Part shown: piece after piece, positions 16,338-23,560 of the stretch | Numbering within the stretch: position 1 is the stretch's first letter | Layout of the letters: each line of letters opens with the position of its first letter | Assembly (NCBI GenBank): GCA_015066625.1 | Contig: SVOC01000007.1 | Span: 49,304 to 113,303, forward strand | Source: Oscillospiraceae bacterium | GTDB taxonomy: Bacteria > Bacillota > Clostridia > Oscillospirales > Acutalibacteraceae | Reading direction: 5' to 3' | Length of the DNA stretch: 64,000 bases | Made by a program: the position numbers and the translations under genes | The notes under the pieces: model-generated | Database searches by the model: none | Told to the model about the DNA's origin: nothing | Seen by the model: only the letters and a program-made list of their open reading frames with translations

Positions 16338-16787
16338 ATGAAGAAAGTACTTGCAATTGTTCTCGCACTTGTTATGGCTCTTTCAATGAGCGCTATGGCA
16401 TTTGCAGCAGACGCAGCGGCTGACGTAAACGCTATCCTTGATGACATCGTTGATGTAGCAGAAGACAGCGCAACAGCTTGGGACGCAGTTGAAGGCGCTA
16501 TCATCAAGGTTATCGATGCTATCGAAGACAGAACAGCTGATCTTGCAGCAGTTGAAGGCGAAGTTATCAACCTTGAAACAGTTCTCGACGGTATCCCCGG
16601 CGTTGACGGTCTCCTTGATTCACTCAAGTCAACAATCAAGGGTCTCTATGCAGGCGAAGTTGCTACTGTTCCCGAAACAACAGCAACAGAACCCGCTTCA
16701 ACAGGTTCATCAGTAGCCGGTATCGCAGTATTCGCAGCAGTTTCAGTTGCAGCTGCAGCAGCATACGTTTGCACAAAGAAGAACTAA
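16338..16787 (+). CDS. Small secreted protein with C-terminal membrane anchor
   Basis: Unrecognised. The 149-residue, alanine-rich acidic protein has a clear signal peptide (MKKVLAIVLALVMALSMSAM, likely cut after AFA), a helical acidic middle (about 25-110), a short Thr/Glu/Pro linker (VPETTATEPASTGSS), a hydrophobic stretch of about 20 residues and a CTKKN end. The end looks like a cell-wall sorting signal without a recognisable LPXTG box, so it may simply be membrane anchored. It has its own strong promoter and terminator, so it is a monocistronic, probably well expressed surface protein. Codon use (GCA, GAA, GTT) is that of a highly expressed gene. Confidence 0.8.
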   Translation: MKKVLAIVLALVMALSMSAMAFAADAAADVNAILDDIVDVAEDSATAWDAVEGAIIKVIDAIEDRTADLAAVEGEVINLETVLDGIPGVDGLLDSLKSTIKGLYAGEVATVPETTATEPASTGSSVAGIAVFAAVSVAAAAAYVCTKKN

Positions 16788-16842
16788 TTTAGTTCAACCC
16801 TTTATTTAATTGAATTAGCGCAAGAATTTAATTAAATAGCTT

Positions 16843-16878
16843 AGCGGCATATCTTCGGATATGCCGCTTTTTGTTTTC
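16843..16878 (+). terminator. Terminator of the 149-aa protein gene
   Basis: Perfect 10-bp stem AGCGGCATAT / ATATGCCGCT closed by a stable CTTCGG loop and followed by TTTTGTTTT. Confidence 0.92.
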
Positions 16879-16948
16879 GTCAACTCACACAAAAACGCAA
16901 AGTGTTTTTAGTGGAAAATGTTGTCTTTAAAAAGCAAAGTAAAAGTGT

Positions 16949-16989
16949 TATAATACATATGTAGGTTCTCGTATATTATATGAGAGCCT
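16949..16989 (+). promoter_or_regulatory. Minus-10 box and 5'-leader hairpin before the MFS gene
   Basis: TATAAT at 16949-16954 (with a weak TTTAAA 17 bases upstream) is followed by a 27-base near-palindrome at 16963-16989, AGGTTCTC...GAGAGCCT. As RNA it can pair fully using two G-U wobbles, which favours a leader hairpin at the very start of the mRNA, although an operator is also possible. Confidence 0.55.
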
Positions 16990-17015
16990 GTTAAATTCGT
17001 ATAGGAGAAAAAACT

Positions 17016-18506
17016 ATGAACAACACCTTTTTCTGTGCAAGAGAAAACGGCAAGCTTCACCGCCCCAGAACAATTCTGACGGGCTTCGGCTTTATGGCTT
17101 CCTCTATTGCATGGGCAATCTATGACCCCTACATCACAAAAATTCTCGAAAAACTGCTTAATGCCTCCGCTACCATTACTCAGTGGAGTGCAGAGCTTAA
17201 CGAAATGTTCCCCGTTCTTGCAAAATTTGCAGAATCCCAGGGCGAGAACGTTGTTACCGAAGCAGGCGGCATTACCCTTGTTCCTCTGTTCATCGGTATT
17301 ATAATGACCTTCGATAATATTTTCGGCGTTATTTTCCAGCCCACCTTCGGCAAGCTGTCTGACAGATGCCACTCAAAGCTTGGCAAACGCCGTCCCTTCA
17401 TCGTATTCGGTGCACCTGCATCAGCATTTCTTTTTGCTGTTATTCCCTGGGTCGCCCTCAGCGGTTCCCTTCCCCTGACAATGCTCTTCATCATCCTTTT
17501 TGTTTTCTCAATGTCGCTGTGGAGAGCTCCCGTTGTTGCCCTTATGCCCGCCCTTACTCCTCCTGCTCTGCGCAGTGAAGGTAACGCAATTATCAACCTT
17601 ATGGGCGGTATCGGCAGTGCAATCGGTATGGTTGCAGGTACAATCGTAGGTGCAATTTACACTGCCTTCACAGGCGTTAAAATCACAACAGCCAACGAAC
17701 AGGTTGCATTCCCCTATGTTTTCCTTACCGGTGCAATCGTTATGGTTATCGGTATGCTTGTTATTCTGTTCTTCGTAAAAGAGCCTTCAAGCAAGCTTGA
17801 AGCAATTGCAGAGCAGAACAAAGCCGCAGATGCAGCCGCAAAAGCAAAGGCTGAAAAAGAAGCAAAGAAAGCCGCAAAGGCTGCACAGAAGGCACAGAAG
17901 CTTTCAAAAAGCGAAAGAAAGAGCCTTGTATTTATGCTTGGCGGTCTGTTCTTCCTTTTCTGCGGTACAAATGCAATCACAACCTTCTTTGCACTTTTTG
18001 CCGCCGAAGTTTTGGGCAAAACCACATCGGAAGCAACTATTATGACAACTCTCTTTGCCGTTTGCTCCGCAGCAGCAGCTATTCCTGCAGGCTATATGGG
18101 TAAGAAAATCGGCAGAAAGAAGACCATCCTTATCGGTCTTGTAGTGTTTATGGCAGTATTTGCCCTCTATGTTCTTACTCAGAGTATGGCACTTATCTGG
18201 GTTGCTCTTGTTCTCGGCGGTTTTGCAAATATGCTTATAACCGTTAACACTCTTCCCCTTGTTCTTGAAATCGGCGGTATTGATAAGGTCGGTACATTCA
18301 CAGGTTATTACTACACCGCAACATTCTCGGCACAGATTGCATCACCCATCATCTACGGTGTTGTTCGTATGCTTTCGGGCACATACCTTTCACTGTTTGT
18401 ATACAGCCCCATTATGTTTGTCCTCAGCATCCTTTGCATCCTCTTCGTTAAGCACGGCGAAGCTCTTCCCGAAGCAGTTGTAAAGGCTGCGGCTGAAGAA
18501 GACTGA
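17016..18506 (+). CDS. MFS transporter, glycoside/sugar:cation symporter-like
   Basis: Twelve-helix membrane carrier of the major facilitator superfamily, 496 residues. The loop GKLSDRCHSKLGKRRPFIVFG, between helices 2 and 3, is the D-x3-G-K/R-R-RPF type found in glycoside-pentoside-hexuronide and sucrose carriers, which suggests sugar uptake with a cation; the substrate is not evident. A long Lys/Ala-rich cytoplasmic loop (about 255-305, KAKAEKEAKKAAKAAQKAQK) separates the two halves. A second signature, GYMGKKIGRKKTILIG, lies in the C-half. It is monocistronic, with its own leader hairpin, and is followed by a hairpin terminator. No neighbouring glycosidase is present to help assign a substrate. 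Confidence 0.88.
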   Translation: MNNTFFCARENGKLHRPRTILTGFGFMASSIAWAIYDPYITKILEKLLNASATITQWSAELNEMFPVLAKFAESQGENVVTEAGGITLVPLFIGIIMTFDNIFGVIFQPTFGKLSDRCHSKLGKRRPFIVFGAPASAFLFAVIPWVALSGSLPLTMLFIILFVFSMSLWRAPVVALMPALTPPALRSEGNAIINLMGGIGSAIGMVAGTIVGAIYTAFTGVKITTANEQVAFPYVFLTGAIVMVIGMLVILFFVKEPSSKLEAIAEQNKAADAAAKAKAEKEAKKAAKAAQKAQKLSKSERKSLVFMLGGLFFLFCGTNAITTFFALFAAEVLGKTTSEATIMTTLFAVCSAAAAIPAGYMGKKIGRKKTILIGLVVFMAVFALYVLTQSMALIWVALVLGGFANMLITVNTLPLVLEIGGIDKVGTFTGYYYTATFSAQIASPIIYGVVRMLSGTYLSLFVYSPIMFVLSILCILFVKHGEALPEAVVKAAAEED

Positions 18507-18588
18507 TCCCGTCGGAATATAACTCCGTAAGGCATTCCGCAGCCTTCGGCGAAATTTTCCGACACAATTCATACATCCTTCTATAAAA

Positions 18589-18645
18589 GCAAAAGACATC
18601 GGTTCCGCACCGGTGTCTTTTGCTTTGCAATATTGTATTTTTTTA
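18589..18645 (+). terminator. Terminator downstream of the MFS gene
   Basis: A 14-bp stem GCAAAAGACATCGG / CCGGTGTCTTTTGC (one G-T pair) with a 7-base loop, and a T-rich tail a few bases on (TTTGCAATATTGTATTTTTTT). Confidence 0.75.
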
Positions 18646-18661
18646 CAATATATGATACTAT
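18633..18661 (+). promoter_or_regulatory. Promoter for comM
   Basis: TTGTAT (18633-18638) and TACTAT (18656-18661) with a 17-base spacer. An 8-bp inverted repeat ATATTGTA-T6-TACAATAT (18630-18651) overlaps the -35 and spacer and could be an operator or a second terminator arm. Confidence 0.55.
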
Positions 18662-18690
18662 ATTCCCATAAATACTCAGGGAGTGATTGA

Positions 18691-20220
18691 ATGTTTGCCC
18701 GCATAAACAGTATGGGTCTTTTCGGCATAGACAGCTACATGGTAGGCGTTGAGGTTGATTACGGCCAGGGTCTGCCCAGAATAGATATTGTAGGTCTGCC
18801 TGATGCCGCCGTTAAAGAGGCTCAGAACAGGGTTCGCTCCGCAATCAAAAACAGCGGTTACGACTTCCCCCAAAGCAGAATTACAATCAATCTCTCTCCT
18901 GCGGATATACGCAAGGAAGGACCCGTTTACGACCTGCCCATTCTCATTGCAATTCTGAAAGCAGGCAATCAGCTTCCCTTTGATATCGACGACTGTGCAT
19001 TTATCGGCGAATTATCCCTTGACGGACTTGTCCGCCACATCAACGGCGTACTGCCTATGGTTATCAGGGCACAAAAAAGCGGAATAAAACGTGTTTTTGT
19101 TCCTTCGTCAAACGCACTTGAAAGCTCCGTTGTTGAAGGTATTGATGTTTATGCGGTTGACACCGTAAGTCAGGTAATATCACATATCAAGGGTGAAACT
19201 ACCCTTGAACCCGTCAGATTCAGCCCTGATATGCAAAACCGTAACCAGGCTTACCTGCCCGATTTCAAGGATGTCATGGGCCAGATGGAGGCAAAATATG
19301 CGCTGGAAATTGCGGCGGCAGGCGGTCACAACATTATTATGGTAGGTCCTCCCGGTTCGGGTAAAAGTATGCTGGCAAAGCGTCTGCCCTCAATTCTTCC
19401 CGATATGACCTTTGAAGAGAGCCTGCGCACAACCGAGCTTTATTCTATAGCAGGTGCACTGCCCGAAGGTGTATCGCTTATTACGGAAAGACCTTTCCGT
19501 GCACCTCATCACACCGTATCCCCTGCAGGTCTTTCAGGCGGCGGTACAATACCCAGACCCGGTGAAATTTCACTTGCCCACAACGGCGTGCTTTTCCTTG
19601 ACGAGCTGCCCGAATTTTCGAGAGTTGCAATGGAGGTTCTTCGTCAGCCCATTGAAGACGGCAGGATTACCATTTCAAGAGCAAACGCTTCCTTCACATA
19701 TCCCTGCTCCGCAATGGTTGTGTGTGCAATGAACCCCTGCCCCTGCGGATATCTTGGTCATCCCAAGCGTGAATGTACCTGCCCCGAAGGCTCGGCAAGA
19801 CGCTATGTTTCCCGAATTTCAGGCCCTATGCTGGACAGAATAGATATACACATTGAGGTGCCGCCCGTTGATTTTGAAAAGCTTTCAAGCAAGGTGCCTT
19901 CCGAAAGCTCCGCCGAAATCAAAAAGCGTGTAAATGCCGCAAGAAAAATTCAGATTGAACGGCTTAAAGGCTCGGGAATCACCTGCAACGCAAAAATGGA
20001 TGCGGCAATGACCCGTGAATTCTGCCGTCCGACTGCGGATGCACTTGTTATGCTTGAAAGGATTTTCAACAAGCTTGATTTTTCCGCAAGGGCATATGAT
20101 AAAATTCTGCGCGTATCAAGAACGGTTGCCGACCTGGAAAACGCTCAGCACATCGAAGCTTCCCACATAGCCCGGGCGGTGCAATACAGAAGCCTTGACA
20201 GAAAGCTGTGGCACAGATAA
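18691..20220 (+). CDS. comM: YifB/ComM family Mg-chelatase-like AAA+ ATPase
   Basis: AAA+ ATPase related to ComM, a helicase-like branch-migration factor used in natural transformation and recombination. The 509 residues comprise an N-terminal Lon-like fold domain (about 1-170, with VEVDYGQGLPRIDIVGLPD and ITINLSPADIRKEG), the ATPase with GPPGSGKSML (Walker A), FRAPHHTVSPAGLSGGG, LFLDELPEF (Walker B) and a zinc-like CAMNPCPCGYLGHPKRECTC segment, then a C-terminal lid domain (SFSARAYDKILRVSRTVADL type). Length and motifs are standard. In Clostridia a link to competence has not been shown, so 'YifB family' is the safer name. Confidence 0.93.
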   Translation: MFARINSMGLFGIDSYMVGVEVDYGQGLPRIDIVGLPDAAVKEAQNRVRSAIKNSGYDFPQSRITINLSPADIRKEGPVYDLPILIAILKAGNQLPFDIDDCAFIGELSLDGLVRHINGVLPMVIRAQKSGIKRVFVPSSNALESSVVEGIDVYAVDTVSQVISHIKGETTLEPVRFSPDMQNRNQAYLPDFKDVMGQMEAKYALEIAAAGGHNIIMVGPPGSGKSMLAKRLPSILPDMTFEESLRTTELYSIAGALPEGVSLITERPFRAPHHTVSPAGLSGGGTIPRPGEISLAHNGVLFLDELPEFSRVAMEVLRQPIEDGRITISRANASFTYPCSAMVVCAMNPCPCGYLGHPKRECTCPEGSARRYVSRISGPMLDRIDIHIEVPPVDFEKLSSKVPSESSAEIKKRVNAARKIQIERLKGSGITCNAKMDAAMTREFCRPTADALVMLERIFNKLDFSARAYDKILRVSRTVADLENAQHIEASHIARAVQYRSLDRKLWHR

Positions 20221-20227
20221 ATAAATG

Positions 20228-20256
20228 TTGATAATTACCGAATTATATTGTATAAT
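20228..20256 (+). promoter_or_regulatory. Promoter for the sufC-sufB operon
   Basis: TTGATA (20228-20233), a 17-base spacer and TATAAT (20251-20256). The palindromic element at 20276-20426 lies between this promoter and sufC, giving a structured leader of about 200 bases. Confidence 0.7.
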
Positions 20257-20275
20257 ATATTGATACTTTTTGAAA

Positions 20276-20426
20276 GGATAGGCTCCGCCCATGACCTTCT
20301 TAAAGTGAAAAGTTAAAAGTGAAGAGTGAAGAGTTTCGGATAGGCTCCGCCTATGACCGATTATATAAATGGGTAAGGGCAAAGCCCTTCCATAACTATT
20401 CACTTTTCATTATTCACTATTCACTG
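20276..20426. repeat. Palindromic MITE-like element in the suf leader
   Basis: Outer imperfect inverted repeats of 33 bases (20303-20335 and 20394-20426, 26 of 33 matching, GTGAA/TTCAC-rich) enclose two small hairpins: ATAGGC-TCC-GCCTAT and AAGGGC-AAA-GCCCTT. A 21-base unit GGATAGGCTCCGCC(C/T)ATGACC occurs twice (20276-20296, 20338-20358). It has no coding content; the frame runs open through it, so the track extended sufC upstream. It looks like a non-autonomous repeat element. Confidence 0.7.
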
Positions 20427-20462
20427 TTTCAAAAAATATATTTTTATATATGGAGAAATAAT

Positions 20463-21191
20463 ATGTTAAGACTTGAAAATGTATCTTTCAAGGTTGAGGC
20501 TGAAGGCTCAGTCCTTGAAATTATCGATAATGTCAGCCTTGAAGTACCCGACGGTGAATTTGTTGTCATCACGGGTCCCAACGGCGGCGGCAAATCCACT
20601 CTTGCACGCCTTATTATGGGCATTGAAAAGCCCACAAGCGGCAAGATTTATTACAACGATGTTGATATAACCGACCTTTCCGTAACCGAGAGAGCAAAGC
20701 TTGGCATCGGCTATGCATTCCAGCAGCCACCACGATTCAAGGGGCTTACCGTTCGCAGGCTTCTCTCCCTTGCAGCAGGAAGTGAGCTTCCCGTTGACGA
20801 ATGCTGCGGATATCTTACAAGCGTAGGTCTTTGCTCAAAGGATTACCTTAACCGTGAAATGGATTATTCCCTTTCAGGCGGCGAGGCAAAAAGGATTGAA
20901 ATTGCAACCCTTATGGCACGCAAGCTGGGTCTTGCAATTTTTGATGAGCCCGAAGCAGGAATTGACCTGTGGAGCTTTTCAATGCTTGTTGAATCCTTCA
21001 AGGCAATGAGCAAGGGCAGCCACAAAAGCGTTATCATCATCTCTCATCAGGAGCGTATTATGCAGCTTGCCGATAAGATGGTGGTTATTGCCGACGGCAA
21101 GGTAAGAGATACGGGCACAAAGGATGAAATCTTCCCCAGACTTATGGGCGAATTCAACGAAAACTGCGGTTTCAGAGGTAAGGAGGGTTAA
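20463..21191 (+). CDS. sufC: SufC-type Fe-S assembly ATPase (minimal SUF/SMS system)
   Basis: ABC-type ATPase that drives Fe-S cluster assembly on its SufB partner. The ATG at 20463, after TGGAGAAATA, gives MLRLENVSFKVEAEGS and 242 residues, the normal SufC length; the track start at 20319 reads through a repeat element. Visible are Walker A GPNGGGKSTLAR, the Q-loop FQQP, signature LSGGEAKRIEIATL and Walker B LAIFDEPEAGIDLWSF. The last block differs from the DEIDSGLD of classical SufC and fits the short two-gene form of strict anaerobes and archaea. sufB follows after 3 bases; no sufD, sufS or sufU is nearby. Confidence 0.9.
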   Translation: MLRLENVSFKVEAEGSVLEIIDNVSLEVPDGEFVVITGPNGGGKSTLARLIMGIEKPTSGKIYYNDVDITDLSVTERAKLGIGYAFQQPPRFKGLTVRRLLSLAAGSELPVDECCGYLTSVGLCSKDYLNREMDYSLSGGEAKRIEIATLMARKLGLAIFDEPEAGIDLWSFSMLVESFKAMSKGSHKSVIIISHQERIMQLADKMVVIADGKVRDTGTKDEIFPRLMGEFNENCGFRGKEG

Positions 21192-21194
21192 TCA

Positions 21195-22112
21195 ATGGAA
21201 AGAATAGACAGCCAGCTTCTTGAATCCGTTGCAGACCTTCACGAGGTACCTGCAGGAGCATATAATATCAGAAAAAACGGCGAAGGCTTTGCAAGGCAGT
21301 CCACCGCCAATATAGAAATCGTGTCAAAAACGGACAAGCCCGGCATTGACATCATCGTTGCACCCGGCACAAAAAATGAAAGCATTCACATCCCCGTTAT
21401 TATCACCGAAGCAGGTGTAAACGACCTTGTTTACAATGATTTTTACATCGGCGAGGATGCGGATGTGCTTATCGTTGCAGGCTGCGGAATTCACAACAGT
21501 GGTGACGAAAAGTCACAGCACGACGGTATTCACACCTTCCATATCGGCAAGAACGCCCGAATCAAGTATGTTGAAAAGCATTACGGTCAGGGCGACGGCA
21601 AGGGCGAAAGGATTCTCAACCCCGTAACCTATGTTGAGCAGGATGAAGGCTCCGTCTGCGAAATGGAAATGGTGCAGATAAAGGGTGTTGACTCCAGTAT
21701 CCGTGACACAAAAGCTCATCTTGCCGCAGGTGCAAAGCTTATTGTTACAGAGCGTCTGCTTACCCACGGCAATCAGTATGTACGCTCGGATATGGATGTT
21801 TACCTTGACGGTGAGGATGCTTCTTCACAGATTATTTCACGCTCCGTTGCCAAGGATAATTCAAAACAGATTTTCCATCCCAACGCCATCGGCAATGCAA
21901 AGTGCAGAGCCCATGTGCAGTGCGATTCAATTATTATGGACGATGCAACCGTCAGCTCAATTCCCGCAATCACCGCAAACTCGGCGGATGCGCAGATTGT
22001 TCACGAGGCGGCTATCGGCAGAATCAATAACGACCAGCTTATCAAGCTTATGACCTTCGGAATGAACGAAGAAGAGGCAGAGGAAGTTATTATTCAGGGT
22101 TTCCTTAAGTAA
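21195..22112 (+). CDS. sufB: SufB/SufD-type Fe-S scaffold protein (minimal form)
   Basis: Right-handed beta-helix scaffold that with SufC builds Fe-S clusters. At 305 residues it is much shorter than classical SufB (about 470) and lacks its N-terminal extension. The conserved core is present: DVLIVAGCGIHNSG, QHDGIHTFHIGKNARIKYVEKHYG, HLAAGAKL, HVQCDSIIMDDA and IVHEAAIGRINNDQLIKLMTFGMNEEEAEEVIIQGFL. The Cys in VQCDSI and the Glu in VHEAAIG correspond to positions thought important for cluster building. Together with sufC it matches the two-component SUF-like minimal (SMS) systems of anaerobes. Followed by a terminator. Confidence 0.88.
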   Translation: MERIDSQLLESVADLHEVPAGAYNIRKNGEGFARQSTANIEIVSKTDKPGIDIIVAPGTKNESIHIPVIITEAGVNDLVYNDFYIGEDADVLIVAGCGIHNSGDEKSQHDGIHTFHIGKNARIKYVEKHYGQGDGKGERILNPVTYVEQDEGSVCEMEMVQIKGVDSSIRDTKAHLAAGAKLIVTERLLTHGNQYVRSDMDVYLDGEDASSQIISRSVAKDNSKQIFHPNAIGNAKCRAHVQCDSIIMDDATVSSIPAITANSADAQIVHEAAIGRINNDQLIKLMTFGMNEEEAEEVIIQGFLK

Positions 22113-22120
22113 AAAATAAC

Positions 22121-22150
22121 GCAGGTATCAATACGATACCTGCATTTTTA
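22121..22150. terminator. Terminator between sufB and ogg
   Basis: Nine-bp perfect stem GCAGGTATC / GATACCTGC with loop AATAC, followed by ATTTTTATT. The A-rich stretch before it (AAAAAATAA) makes it usable for ogg on the opposite strand too. Confidence 0.88.
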
Positions 22151-22969
22151 TTGCGTTCTCCGCCAGTGGAATAAATATTGCTGTGCGATACCCCGAACAC
22201 CGTTTGTGCATTCGGGCAAACCGTCGGGATACATTTCCGCCATAATACGCTTTACCCACACATCAACGGGAAATGCATCAACCTTACCGAAGCCGTAGAG
22301 AAGGGCGCACTGAGCAACCTTTTCGCCTACTCCCTTGATTTTTATAAGCTCATCTCTGCCCTCATCAAGACTTGCAGCATAAATCTTTTCAAAATCAATT
22401 TCACCGTTTGCAACCTTCTGAGCCGCATCAACAATATATTTTGCTCTGAATCCTGCCCTTATGGGTGCGATGCCCTCTGTTCCCGCCTCAGCTACCTTTT
22501 CGGGTGAAGGGAATGAATAATCATCACCACCCAGATGCTCACCCAGCAGTCGGCAGAGGCGGTCAATGATACCTTTTATACGGGGTATGTTGTTATTTGC
22601 GGAAATTATGAATGAACAGATTGCCTCCCAGGGCTCCTGCCTGAGAAGGCGGATTCCGCTGCATTCCTCAACTGCTTTTTTCAGGTGAGGGTCTGCCGAA
22701 AATCTTTCACAAAGTGCTCCGTAATCACGGTCAAGGTCAAAATAAGGCTTCCATATGTTTTCAAAATCTTCAGCATTTGTGCCTTTGAAGTTTATTTCAT
22801 CACCCTCCTGCACAAGCGTAAGCGGTCTGCCGAAAGCAACGCCGTGCCACTCATTTTCGCCGGTTTGTACCCATCGGAATGCCTGACCGCAATCGAGAGT
22901 CCGTGCAAGGTCAAAGCAGGAATTTTTTACTGATATCTCTTTTTCACAAGTCAGAATTTCAGTATTCAT
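22148..22969 (-). CDS. ogg: 8-oxoguanine DNA glycosylase / AP lyase (OGG1-like)
   Basis: Removes 8-oxoguanine from DNA in base-excision repair. The 273-residue protein has the N-terminal FDLARTLDCGQAFRW block of bacterial OGG1 homologues and the helix-hairpin-helix IKGVGEKVAQCALLYGFGKVDAFPVDVWVKR, containing the catalytic Lys (GVGEK) and Asp (PVD). The track start at 23116 would add 49 unrelated residues and run through DnaA boxes; the ATG at 22969 (MNTEILTC) follows GGAG with 6-base spacing. It diverges from a small membrane gene, and nth, another HhH glycosylase, is just 0.6 kb away. Confidence 0.9.
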   Translation of the reverse strand: MNTEILTCEKEISVKNSCFDLARTLDCGQAFRWVQTGENEWHGVAFGRPLTLVQEGDEINFKGTNAEDFENIWKPYFDLDRDYGALCERFSADPHLKKAVEECSGIRLLRQEPWEAICSFIISANNNIPRIKGIIDRLCRLLGEHLGGDDYSFPSPEKVAEAGTEGIAPIRAGFRAKYIVDAAQKVANGEIDFEKIYAASLDEGRDELIKIKGVGEKVAQCALLYGFGKVDAFPVDVWVKRIMAEMYPDGLPECTNGVRGIAQQYLFHWRRTQ

Positions 22970-23287
22970 CACATTCTCCATTTTGTAATATTTTAGCATT
23001 GTCCACAAAAAAGTTGCTATAAATCCAGCGACTTTTCTCGACATTTTGTAAAGTTTGTATAACCTTTGGTATATTCTTTTATAGAAAAATAAAGTTTTCC
23101 ACACTGATTTTTCCACAAAAACAAGGCTTTTCAGGGGGAGTTATCCCCCTTTTCCACACGGTTATCCACTTTTTCTGTGTGAAAAGCCGGCTATACAGTT
23201 TGTATATTTATCTTCCCGTTTTTGCAGAATAATTACACTTGGTTTTGCCAAAAATAACATAGAATTGCAGTGAAAGGGGAAGTATTT
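22970..23287 (+). other. DnaA-box array in the ogg upstream region
   Basis: This gene-free stretch holds three perfect TTTTCCACA boxes (23095-23103, 23109-23117, 23150-23158), TTATCCACT (23162-23170), TTGTCCACA (22999-23007) and a weaker TTATCCCCC (23141-23149), all on the plus strand. An AT-rich stretch (about 23041-23094) borders the array on its left. This is denser than the region beside dnaA. It could be an origin, a DnaA titration or regulatory site, or a DnaA-controlled promoter region. Confidence 0.7.
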
Positions 23288-23560
23288 TTGATTAAAGGTG
23301 TTAACCGTCAGGTGGTTGAAATTTCGCAGACTCAGTGCGAATATTTTGAAAAGGTTCTGTTTTTCATAAAGCCCGAATATTCTGCCGTCAGCGAAGGTGA
23401 TTTGAGGGAACGAGCCTCGATTATTGCTCAGAGTGTGGGTATACCTCCTGCGGCAAGGCTGAGAAAAAGCAGAATCCGTCTTGCGCTGAGCATGAGTGCC
23501 GCCGCCTGTGCGGGTGCAGTAGTCAGCGGTACGATTTTTCTTCTGACCTCATTCTTTTGA
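23288..23560 (+). CDS. Small conserved-looking membrane protein
   Basis: Unrecognised, 90 residues. The N-terminal part (MIKGVNRQVVEISQTQCEYF, then KVLFFIKPEYSAVSEGDL) looks like a small alpha/beta fold, a basic region RLRKSRIR follows, and one membrane helix (about 68-88) ends the protein, so the N-terminus is probably cytoplasmic. The TTG at 23288 has an AAAGGGGA site 8 bases upstream and is preferred to the track GTG at 23270, which has no such site. The last 12 bases overlap the 3' end of nth on the other strand. It lies next to the DnaA-box array. No function is proposed. Confidence 0.65.
   Translation: MIKGVNRQVVEISQTQCEYFEKVLFFIKPEYSAVSEGDLRERASIIAQSVGIPPAARLRKSRIRLALSMSAAACAGAVVSGTIFLLTSFF

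Noticed and set aside
20319-20462. N-terminal extension of sufC in the track
   Set aside because: The extra 48 codons read through a palindromic repeat element; the ATG at 20463 has a ribosome binding site and gives the normal SufC length.
22970-23116. N-terminal extension of ogg in the track
   Set aside because: It is Lys/Tyr-rich, unlike the family, runs over DnaA boxes and lacks a ribosome binding site; the ATG at 22969 has GGAG.
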